64,000 bases of DNA, from NCBI GenBank assembly GCA_963556255.1, contig OY744609.1:24997536-25061535 (forward strand), written 5' to 3'. Both the position numbers and the translations under genes were made by a program. Shown one piece after another: positions 40,964-52,900 of the stretch; the first letter of the stretch is position 1; every line of letters begins with the position of its first letter. The DNA is from Allolobophora icterica (taxonomy: Eukaryota; Annelida; Clitellata; Crassiclitellata; Lumbricidae). The notes beneath the pieces are model-generated. The model was not told the origin of the DNA, searched no databases, and was given only the letters and a program-made list of their open reading frames with translations.

Positions 40964-43900
40964 CTAAAACCAAAACACTCCACTTTAACACACACTGTAA
41001 CTCATCTTATCGACTGTCTATATCAGGCATGGCGAACCTATGGCACGCGTGCCCAACCTGGCACGCCAACAGATTTTACTTGGCACGCCACTGAACTCTG
41101 AACTTTCGTTTTTTTTCATATCTTCTTTTTATTTCTTTATTTCTCGCATTCAGCAATTTTTTTCCTGCTTCATTGTCACATAAAATTATAGTATTTGTTA
41201 GGCTTTAACTTTTAAAATGCATTCAAAAGATGAAGCTAGCGGTAGACCCTAAATTTTTACTTTAGCATCTGATGCATCATGTCAGCCTGTTAATTGTAAC
41301 CTCGCAAGTGTTTATGATTTGGAAGGATCCAAAGGAACATACCGAACAGTAGAGGCCTCTTGGATATTTTGGCCAAAAATGAAGTTCTTTGAACACGTGT
41401 ATCGCTTCCAGACATATTTAATACACTCAAAATAGTCACATTTAATCGATTTTTCTGTCAAGTTACTCGTGCAAATCCTTGTTCTCAACCACGAATTTCA
41501 TTACGTATGCCTGACGTTAAAAAACAGATAAATCTACTGTCCAGCAACGAAAATCACACTGACAATGTAATGTTCCATATAAAATTATAATTATACTAAA
41601 TCGCATTATTAAGTGGCCTCGTCCAAAATAATACAACGACCATGGGCGTTCGGACGGGGTAAGGGGGCATTTTCCCCCTGGACAATGCAAATATTTTACA
41701 AAAATGTTTTTGGATTATTATGATTATTTAACACTTCCAACACGATTTTCAATGCGAAAAAACAATTAATTATTTAGATGAAGTCCTTGATCATTATTTT
41801 TGAATTTTCTCTATGCAATTTTTTTCTATGCAAAAACGTCATTTTGACCCACATGAAAACATTTACCTCCCTAAATAATCTCCCCTAAAAAAATCCTGCT
41901 GTCGCCCATGGCAATGAGACTTCAATATATTAGCTTTTACGTTTTTTGGGTGCTTCTTTCCGTGTTCATTGGTTCAATAAAATGTCTGGCAAGCGAAATT
42001 TTCCACTCTCTTTAAGAACTATTTTCTGGCACGCGAGCTAAAAAAGGTTCGCCATGCCTGGTCTATATGTTTTCAGAGCAACTCTTAGTGGTGGCTCAGT
42101 GGTAAGTTTGGCGCCTTGTGACCGAAGGGTTGCAGGTTCGAATCCCACTCTAGCCGCTGCGTACGGACCTTGGGCAAGTCCTTCACTCGCAATTGCTCGT
42201 GGCGCTTCGGCGTGAAAATTCCGGCACAGTATCAAATGCTGTAGTCGGGAGCGCCTCTGAGTAGTAGTAGACTTCGAGAGGCGCTATAGAAATATCCGGA
42301 ATAAAAAAATTTAAAAAAATGAATGGATTCTGGACTTGCAGGGCAAGGCGTCAGTAGGAGCAATTAACTGGGGTTTGTGTTACATGGACTTAGATCAATC
42401 AACTCAACATTTCATAATTCCATTGCCCTGGTGTTCGGGCTTTGATTGCCAACCAACCAAACCCATTTCTCTCAACTGACCATTGCATTCTCCTGACCAT
42501 CTGCCCATTGCCACCTTTTCATCCACAAGCTAAGCTGTTTCAGCTCACTGAACACCTTCTGCACGATATGAACGCTAAATGAAATGCTAAAACTCTGTAA
42601 TGGCTATGGTTAGAGTTAGATTATGGTTCTACCAATGAGAAGCTTAAGGACAGACAAGAGCTCACCTTCACAAATATCACAGTAGGGTCTTTCTTCATTG
42701 CGGTTGCCATGGTGCATCGATGGTGGTGGACTGTCGGGTGATGACATTGCCTGCTTTGGACAGTCATCAGTGTCGTGAAGGTCAAACACGTCACATATGT
42801 CACAGAAGAGTCGAAGCGGCACTTTCGAGTTCAGTATCGAGATAGAAGAAGCACTGCATTGAAAAGAAGACACAAGAGAAACCATCAAGTGTTGTTAGAC
42901 TGACTCCACATTCCTATTTATCTTCAACATAGGCACGAGGCTTCTGAGATGGCTTCAAATTGGCATTTGAGATGTTTTCTTTACCTAGATCAGATCCGAA
43001 TGTTAGTGCTTGAACCAGTTTATTACATGCACGTTATGCAGGCGGGTAAAGGCTCCCTGGTATGTCACCAAGTAGTGACTGAGCAGACCACAACTTAGCA
43101 TCCAACAACAGATTCCAATGACAGTTAACAGTAACTCTGAGAGGCACCTAAGAAACACTATGCAAATATTCTGTTATATTAGAAATACAAGAAATCTTGT
43201 ATGTTCAGCACCCATCTTCTGCAGATTCCTTGTTCCACCTTTCCCCACATTAAACATTTTATCAAACTATTTACTGAGCTCATAATTGCCTGATCTATTG
43301 ATTGAGCTATCGACTGATTGAGATGTTGCAATGTCTCTGACCTGATGTCGACATCCGATTCGGTTTCCACAAAACCGTTGGCCATGACTGCATCCAGTTT
43401 CGCCTGAAGCTCTATGTTCTTCCGCTGTATATCAACGATAACTGAATTCAGAAATTCGATTTGTGCCTGAGAATTTTCCATGTGTTCTTGCAGCTGGGCA
43501 TTGTTTGAGTCCGAGGAAGAGAGGACACCTACTGGTGCGACTCTTTGGCCGTTTCGCTCAACTTCGGCCACTGATTCCTGTTGCAAGATTCGCTTCTGCA
43601 GCGTAGACACTTCAACCTCCAGTTTCTGAATCTTGTCGTGGTTACTATTTTTATCAGCGGTGAGTTGCGCCACCTATTGATGGAAAGAGACAATGACAGC
43701 AATTGTTGTAATGCCATAAAATACACAGCAGTTTGTACTTGTACAGATACACCTGACATTTATATAGCTCCTTTAAGAACTACTCAAAGGTACCAACTAA
43801 CAGCTTTGCATTTTAACGTTAGCCCATTGCGCTTTCTCACTTGTCAGACTGTTCTCCTGGAACAGTCTTCCAAATGTTGTGATCATGTGATGTTTCATTG

Positions 43901-46900
43901 GACTTTGTTCAGCATGCACTTTCTCTCCCCCTTGAAACGCATTTGTTTAGATCCGTTAGATAGTCAGCGGCTTTAAAAGGCACGATATAAAGTATCCTGA
44001 CAGACATGTACATACTCGAGAGTTTTTTGTAATATAAAGCGATTTGACAGAAGAACCTCTCACTGTCAGCTGTAGTTACCTAACAATAGATACTGTACGC
44101 ACAAAAAAACAATAGAGAGGGCACGCAAATGAAAGCAGGTCATTACCTCTTTATAAAGATTTTCTATTATGGAAGTCTTCTGGTGTTTGTCAACCTTGCA
44201 GTCATCCATCTTACTTCGCAGCAAGTCCTTCTCCATCTCGAGGTCATCCAATTTCCTCTGATTACTATCGATACAACAACAGCTACATCATCACATCTGT
44301 CATCATCATCATCATCATCATCAATCAGCATCATAATAGATTTAGCTTACCCAAACTCATTGTATCATCAGATTAGAGCAGAGGTTCTATAGCAGATATG
44401 AGAAACATTTAGTCCCGTTTTAAATGACAAGACACGTCAGTGACCATGTCGGTCGCTTAACATCCATGTCATTTTGGCAGATTATTTTGTGAAAATTTTC
44501 AGAATTTGCTCAGTGATTTCGAAAATGTTAATCTTTGTTTTTGCTTGCTCCAGATTTTGTATTTTGTTTGCATGTCGTCTTGGCCTATGTGACTGCAATA
44601 AGGATGGGCTTTCTCTGATTGAGTTTCAGATCCAAGTACCGTGCACGCTGTCTAGAGCTGGCCATATTTGTCTTCGAGTGATCTTGACCATTAGTCACTG
44701 ATGGACCGTGATGGTGCTACAATCTATCTGCAAGCGACAGATGCCTGTTCTACATGCACATGGCGGTTCCATGGATAGCCAGAAGTGTCCTCTCCCACCA
44801 ATGAGGGACTGCTGGATGAAGGTGTAACATGTGCGGCAAATGCTACCACCCATCATACGCCATGCTATCGATGCAGCTTGGTCAGAGACATAATCTCATC
44901 TGTCAACCATGGATGGGAATCTGGTGGTTCGGCTACACATATTCATGGGTGCAACACTGGTGACTCTCCTAGTTTTCCACTTATGACAGATCTGTTCTTA
45001 GTGACATTTCACATCATATAGACTGGGACAGGCAGGACTTTTGTGAGGTACTTAAAAGACACTATTGTAACTGTGTGTATACATATACGAGACAACAAAA
45101 TGAAACGTTACACATGCTAGTTTTCACTGAGATTCTGGTGTTTATCAGAAAGAGAATCTTTGAACTTGGTGGTTAGCAGAATCAATGGAAATACCAGACA
45201 ACATGAATGCTTACCCCTGAGATATTTTCTCAATTTGGCTTTCAAGCATTGTCACCTCTTTTGAAAGCTGCAAGTAAAATAAAACAAAATCTAAAACTTG
45301 AAACAGACTTCAGTTGTGGAGAATGCTTTACATTTAGTGCTTCTACAGTAACTTCTCTAAATCAGTGAAACATGTCTGTAATGTAACTTAGGCCTCCATG
45401 AATGTCACATTACGTTGAGGGATTGCATCCATGGTTTAATCCACGAGAAAAGCTTTAAAGAACAGACTGCTGCTATAACTGACCCGCCCTTTCTCTGCTT
45501 CAAGAGTCGAGAGTTTTTCCACCTGGAGACTGAAAGACCGGTTTTCCAAAGTCAGAGTTTCACAAGTTTTTTCCAGCTCTGCAATTGTCTTTTTACAGGT
45601 TTCACTGCAGTAAACAATTTAAAAAAATACAGAGTTAGAAGCAAAAACAAACAGACATTCCAAGAAAGACATATTGACAGTCACTGACAAACCAATAAAA
45701 AGCTACAGAGATTTCCCACCATCTTCACTTAGGATGCACATATAACCCTCCTCACCCTTGCTGATGCAAGAGAGGCCTTTGACACTGCTGACCACAGCAT
45801 TCTTGTACAGCATCTTGAAAAGTCATTCAGTGTCATGGGTTGAGCTCTCTCTCTCTCTCGGTACATTGACGAGTCTCTCTTGGAGAGGCACAAGATAAAA
45901 TCTGTGAATACAGTTACAAAGTGACAAGTTTATTCATGCATCCTACACACAAAAACCCAAATTCAGCAGAAACCAACACATTTGAGACTCATTCGCTTGA
46001 AAAAGTAGAGACTTATTAGGTATGGGTAACATTTAAGAATTCCACCCAAGAGAACAGGAATTCCTTAATGCCTTACGTTTCTTCAGAACGATCTGTTGAT
46101 TGCGTGCCAACAGTTTCTAATTTCTTTGTGAGTTGACTGATGGTTTCTTTGTCTGCTGCAAGTTCACTTGTCATCGCATCAATCTGAAATTTTACACGCA
46201 AACAACATTTTCTTTAAGAGGTTCTTACAAGATGCTACACAAAAGTCAAAATACAAATATACATGTATGTATGTATATATGAGAACATTTAATATAGTGC
46301 ATTTTAAGTAACTCACACAGACCCTGTATGTACATCTTAATTACTTACTAAGACTGCTAACATTTTCAGCAGCTTTACATTACCACCACCTATCATCTTC
46401 AGTGAAAGCTACTAGACTGTGCCCACCTTCCTTGTTTTAAATACTGTGCTCTCTTGTATTCACTGTATAAAGAAAGAAATTTGTTCAACTCCATCAAACG
46501 AAGGAAACTTTCTTACTTCAGACACCTGATGAGGAAGAAGGGAGACTGCCTGGAAAAGGATATAGTGCAGGGGACAGTACCAGGAGCAAGAGCACAGGGG
46601 AGGCCGAGGATGGGATGGATCATCAACATCAGAACTTGGATGGAGCTGCCGTTCGATCAAGTGTTCTTGGAGACGAAAGACAGGAGGAGGTGGAGGAAGC
46701 TTGTCCATGAAGCGACCAACCCTCAGATTGAGGAAGGTTGAAGACAAGACAAGACAAGACTGTATAAAATAAACTGTTGCTTCTACAAAATCCATTCGTA
46801 GGTCAACTCCTTGAGTCAGACAGAAGGGTATTGTTATATTTCGGTTCTTGTTTTTACCTACATACATTAAAGACCGTCCTAGTAAATTGGAATAACCAAC

Positions 46901-49900
46901 CTGTTGAGAAAGGCTGATGATTTTTTCATTAGCTTCCTTAGCAGCATCCGAAGCACTTTCCTTTTCATGACCAAGTTTTTCAAGTGCATTAACAGCTTCC
47001 TGTTTTTCAGCAGCCAATTTGTCCAGCATGAGCTGTAGCTGGGACTTCTCCTCTTCCAGTTTGGAAGTGTTTTCTTCTAAAGCTTTAGCCCCGGAATCTG
47101 ATGTCAACTGGAATTCACTCTTTTCCAATTTCAAGTTATTAATCAAGTCCTCCATGTCCTTCACCTTAGACTCCAGTATCACCTGGTTTTCATTCTTTTC
47201 CTTCTCCAGCTTTGAAATGCTTTCCAACAAATCCTTTTTCTTATTTTCCGATGTAGCCTGTAGTTCATTCTTTTCCTTCTCAAAACTGGAAATGCTATCC
47301 TGCATTTCCTTGAACCTGGATTCCAGTGTAACCTTGGCATTTTCCAGGTCATGCTCAGATGAAGACAGTCGCTCCACGTCAGCCAATGCCTTCGTCAGAT
47401 TCTCACTCAGCTTCTCCTTGTCCAATTCCAACGAAGAGATCACATTTTTTGACTCCTCTTCAGTTGCCTACAAGTAAATATTCACACTCATCAAAATTGT
47501 ATATACCATATGCAGAATTCCCAGTATATAATAGAAACATTTCAAGCAAGCGATCAGAAGTGTGATATAAAAAACTGTTTTGACACAGACAGAAGGCACA
47601 GAAGGGCATAAGAATGCAATAAATAAAATAAAAGAAACAAATAATACAAATGAAGTAATCTCACAAGAGATGAACTTTTGAACGAGGCTAAAAAACTAGG
47701 CATATATAACAACTGGACACAAGTGGATCTGTTAACCAGTCTACATCTTAGGGCAGTTTCTAGTGATCTTAACCACAATATATAAAAACTTTGAAAAGAT
47801 TCGTCCTACTGTCCATTGTCCACAGCATGGTACAAATGCTGCTAAGGCCTGAATTATTTAAAAGTAGCACTATATATATATGTGCCCTGTTACAAGAAGT
47901 ACAAAGCGAAACCATGATCTCTATGATAGCAAAAAAGACAAACCTTCAGTTGGTCGAGTTCTGCAGTCAACTTCTTCACATTCTCTTCTCGATTCTCAAA
48001 TTCTTTGATACGGTCAGCTTTTGCAGTTTCCAGTTCCGTCATGACCCTCCGTAATTCACCTTTGCCCTGGTCCATTTCTGACCTGACTTGCTCCAGTTCT
48101 TGTTGTTTCTGTGCTATCACCTTACCCTTCTCTTCCTCCAGCATCTTTCTAACCTCTTCAATCTCTTTAACTTCTCCTTTGTTTATTGCAAGATCTTTTG
48201 TCAAAGCATCGACCTAGATTTACAGAATTGATCAAAACGATTACGATATAGCACAACAAAGAGTAACAAACCTCTCCTGTGCAGAACATCTGCATGCTAG
48301 TTCAGTAAAATGTCCATTCCAGGTGAAGTCTTTCATCACTTCACTTTAGCTATACTTCCCTTCCCTATCACTACTCTCCCTCTCTCTTCCTTCATCCCTC
48401 CTACCTTTCCCTGCCTTCCTCCTATATCTACCTCCTTACACTCCACTCCCCTCCTTGCTAACTTTCTGTCAGAATGAAATGACAACCACCTCAACCATTC
48501 TGAGAAGTTTTGTGCTGGCACAATAGAAATGTTTAAACAGTATACTAACAATGTAACAAAGGACTAAAATATAAGACAATTGCAATTGTAAATTCATATA
48601 GTACCAATTCAACACAAACTCCTCAAAGCACTCTGATTACAGCAGTTGAAATGATCTATTTTACGAAATGGCTAATTGAAACAAACCTGCTGCGAAAGGT
48701 GTGTAACTTTAGAGTTGGCTTCCTTCAAAGAACCGACAGCAGCTTCTTTCTGCTCTTCAACTGTTCCAAGGTTGGCAAGAGCTGTGTCTTTGTCAGCTGA
48801 GCTCTTCTCCAGCCTCACCTCAACTTCATGCTTTTCCTTCTCCAACCTTGAAATGTTCTCCTCCAACTCCTTGACTTTAGATTCCACGGACACTTGAACT
48901 GTATTCTTTTCCTTCTCTAACCTTGCAACAGTTTCTATCAACTCCGTCTCCTTATTTTCCAAAGTCACCTTTAACTCATCTTTTAACTTTACCAATTTGG
49001 AATTACTTTCCAGCATTTCCTTTTCTTTATTTTCCAAACTCACTTGTCGGTCATTACTTTCCTTCTCAAACCTGGAAATGCTTTCTACCAACTCCTTTTC
49101 TTTATTTTCCAGTGTCTGCTGTAATTCACTCTTTTCCTTTTCCAACTTAGCAATGCTTTCTACCACCACTTTTTCTTTATTTTCCAGTGTCTGCTGTAAT
49201 TCACTCTTTTCCTTTTCAAACGTCGCAATGCCTTCTACCACCACCTTTTCTTTATTTTCCAGTGTCTGCTGTAATTCACTCTTCCCCTTTTCCAGCCTGG
49301 AAATGCTTTCTGTAAACTCCTTTTCTTTATTTTCCAACATCACCTGTAAATCACTCTTTTCCCTTTCCAACCTGGAAATGCTTTCTTTCAATTCCTTTTC
49401 TTTATTTTCCAGTGTCTGCTGTAGTTCACTCTTTTCCTTTTCCAATTTAGCAATGCCTTCGACCACCACTTTTTCTTTATTTTCCAGTGTCTGCTGTAAT
49501 TCACTCTTTTCCTTTTCAAACGTCGCAATGCCTTCTACCACCACCTTTTCTTTATTTTCCAGTGTCTGCTGTAATTCACTCTTTTCCTTTTCCAGACTGG
49601 AAATGCTTTCTGTAAACTCCTTTTCTTTATTTTCCAACATCACCTGTAAATCACTCTTTTCCCTTTCCAACCTGGAAATGCTTTCTTCCAATTCCTTGAC
49701 TTTAGATTCAGAAGATGCTTGAACATCAATCTTTTCCTTCTCCAGCTTTGAAACCCTTTCCTGTGTCTCTGTGTTATTTTTCAATGCCACCTGTAGGTCT
49801 TCCTTTTCCTTCCCTAAACTGGAGATGCTATCTTGCAGGTCTTTGACCTTGGATTCCAGCATACCTTTTGCACTTTCCAGGTCATGCTCAGCTGCAGTTA

Positions 49901-52900
49901 ATCGCTTCACATCAGCCGATGCTGTTGTGAGATCCTCACTCAGCTTCACCTTCTCCATTTCCAATGAAGAGACTGACTTTTTCAACTCCTTTTCAATCAC
50001 CTGTAAAATAAGAAATCTTTATTTATTTGCAGTTAATCCAGTTTTGAAAACGTCACAGACTTATCTGACAAGAAAAACCCAGCAAGGTCAAACTTTGGCA
50101 AAAGAATCTCATAGTAAAACTTTAAAATATTCAAACCAGGGAGAAAAGTAAAAGCACTGAGTGGATCAACCATGAGAGAAACGAATTCATGCAAACGACG
50201 GGTAGAGAAATGGCAGCTGCTACGAAGAAATGAAAATGCTGGTAGAAGACAGAGCAGCAAAAGTCAGAGCAACAGCATGGCAGTTTCCTTTGAAAACGAT
50301 GAATTAAACATAACGTCTTGATAGATTCGCTTAACTCACCTTCACTTGTTCCAGTTCAGCCGTCAACTTCTTCAGGTTCTCTGCTGCTGTCTCACCCTCC
50401 TTTCGGTGCTCAGTCTTATCCGACTCCAAATCACCTTTGACCTTCTCCAGTTCTGACGTGACCTGCTCCAGTTCTTTCTGTCTTTGTGCAATCTCCTTTT
50501 CCTTCTCTTCCTCCAGCATCTTCCTAACCTCTTCGATCTCTTTAACTTCTCCTTTATTTATGGCAAGATCTTTTGTCAAAGCATCGACCTGGATTTAGAG
50601 AACAGACAAATTCCTATTATCATTATCTTATCACAAACACCATTACCAATCTTCACAACATTATCAATTATCAAGAACATTAATGCTACGAACAATCATC
50701 AAGGTAACAAAAAACTTAAACGACATCACAGTGACATCCACAGAATTCATATGCACCACCTACTACAAGTGTAACTGCAAACAATTATCGTCATGATGGT
50801 AAATGCCAAAGTGTTGAGAACATATGTATGGTCTGTACAAACCAACAGTGGACTTTACACCACGTCTTTATGACTCACGGAGCCAAGTCCCTGACGACTA
50901 GCAAGTAGGTCACGCAACAAACACCTAGTAGACATCCCTGCTAACAATCAATGAATAATTTGCAACTTCTGTAACACTGGTGTCTAATGCACAAGCACCC
51001 ACCAGTGCACAAAACAAAGCCAGGATCAGGATAATGCAAGAAAGTCAATTAGGACAGAGCAGCAGACAGTTGTGGAGAAGCCAGCTGATCAAGCAAGACT
51101 CAGTTTGTCACTGAAATGACATAAGAAACAGAACAAATACAAGAGGGTTCAAAAATTTAGGTCCACTAATTTAACGAGCAAAGAGTTCTAGTATTTTGGT
51201 CAAAACAGAAAAAGGTAATCAGATTACTGTTATTATTATGAACATTTTTAACATGTGCAGTCACGCGGAAATGTGAATCTGAGGTGCGGGACGACCAAGT
51301 GATGTATGGATAAGGAGACAATCACTTCTGGCAAACACGTTAGTAAAACTGATCCTGTTTCCAGGTGATACGCACGAGAATAGAGCATTTGATTCCGTAC
51401 CTGTTGAGAAAGGTGAGCGATTTTCTTGTCCGCTTCCTTTTTGGCAGCTGCACCAAGCTTGTTCTCATCGACAACTTTTTCCAGCTTTAGAAGAGTTTCC
51501 TGTTGTTCACCCACATGCTTGTCCAGGGATTCCTTCAACTGATTCTTCTCCATTTCCAGCTGAGAATTGGCCTCATTCAGGTCCTTTTCCTTAGACTCCA
51601 TCCTTGCCAGGGCTTCACTCTTCTCTTTCTCCAGCTGGGAAATAGCTCCCTTAAGATCTCTTTCTTGATTTTCCATAACCCCCTGTAACTGGCTTTTTTC
51701 TTTTTCCAACAGTAAAATCCTCTGTTGCAAGTCTTCTGATTTAGTTTCCAGTGTCGTCTGCACTTCATTCATTTCCTTCTCCAGCCTTGAAACGTTTTCC
51801 AACGAATCCTTCTCTTTATTTTCCAGTGTAGCCTGTAGTTCATTCTTTTCTTTCTCCAAACTGGAAATGCTATCCTGCATTTCCTTGACCTTTGACTCCA
51901 TTGTCACTTTGGCATTTTCCAGGTCATGCTCAGTTGCAGTCAGTTGCTCCACATCAGCCAATGCCTTTGCGAGATCCTCATTGAGCTTCACTTTCTCCAG
52001 TTCCAATGAAAAGACTGTGTCTTTCGACTCCTCTCCAGTTGCCTAGAAAATCAACTATGCCATTATTTAAATCCAGTGGGTATCCTTACTATTACACAAA
52101 ACAAAACCTCAACAAAACTACTAAGTTCCACACTGAAGTATATACGATTATACGTGCCCTGTTTGATTTACTGCTCTGTAGGAAAATTTCAAGTAGAGAA
52201 AATAAATCAGTTAAAAATAAAACAAGGAAAGCTGCCAGATGAAAAACAATGGCACTACAAAGACAATGAACCCCGAAGAGCACGAGTCTAATACAAAGAC
52301 TCACATAGTAACAGTCACTGGTCACTTCAGAGGCATAGATACAAATCAGATCCTGTATGTAAGTATGCAAAATAGACCACCTACCCTTAACTGTTCCACT
52401 TCCATTGTGAACTTCTTCACTGTTTCTTCTGCCTTCTCGTTTTCTTTTATATGATCAGCTTTTGCTGTTTCTAATTCGGTCCTGACCTGCCCCAATTCTG
52501 ACTTGACCTTGTCCAGTTCCTCCCGCTGGTGTGCCAACTCCTTTTCCTTATCATCCATTAACACATTCCTTTCTTTTTCCCCTTGCTGCTTCAATTCTGC
52601 TAAAAGTTTTCCAGTCTCCACTTCTTGTGCCTCTTTTCCTTTCAACATGTCTTCCAGCTTTTCCACATGCCCTTTGTTTTCTATAATCTCCGTCTTCATC
52701 ATTTCCATTTCTTTCAGCTGCGTGGAAATTTTTTCATTCAGTTGAAGCACTTTTTGCAATGACAATGAAAGTTCAGATTCAAGTTCAGATGTTTTTCTGA
52801 AAGAAATCATTTCAATTTATCAAATGAACGAAGCTAAAATTCGAAATAATGCAATACGAGGCATTAAGTGCTCATGACGTGTACACAGAAATAAAATCAA

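Noticed and set aside
42083..42160. tRNA gene
   Set aside because: Pol III boxes are present, but the 3' half of the cloverleaf is absent and a SINE body and tail follow.
44740..45010. Possible transposon or gene fragment in a CLIP1 intron
   Set aside because: Composition differs from the surroundings, but there are no terminal repeats, motif or splice sites to support a call.
47019..47477. + strand 152-codon Ser/Phe-rich frame
   Set aside because: Antisense shadow of CLIP1 exon B3.
48997..49722. + strand 241-codon frame rich in Ser/Phe
   Set aside because: Exact antisense of the CLIP1 repeat exon; CTT/TTC-rich antisense of GAA/AAG codons gives a spurious open frame.
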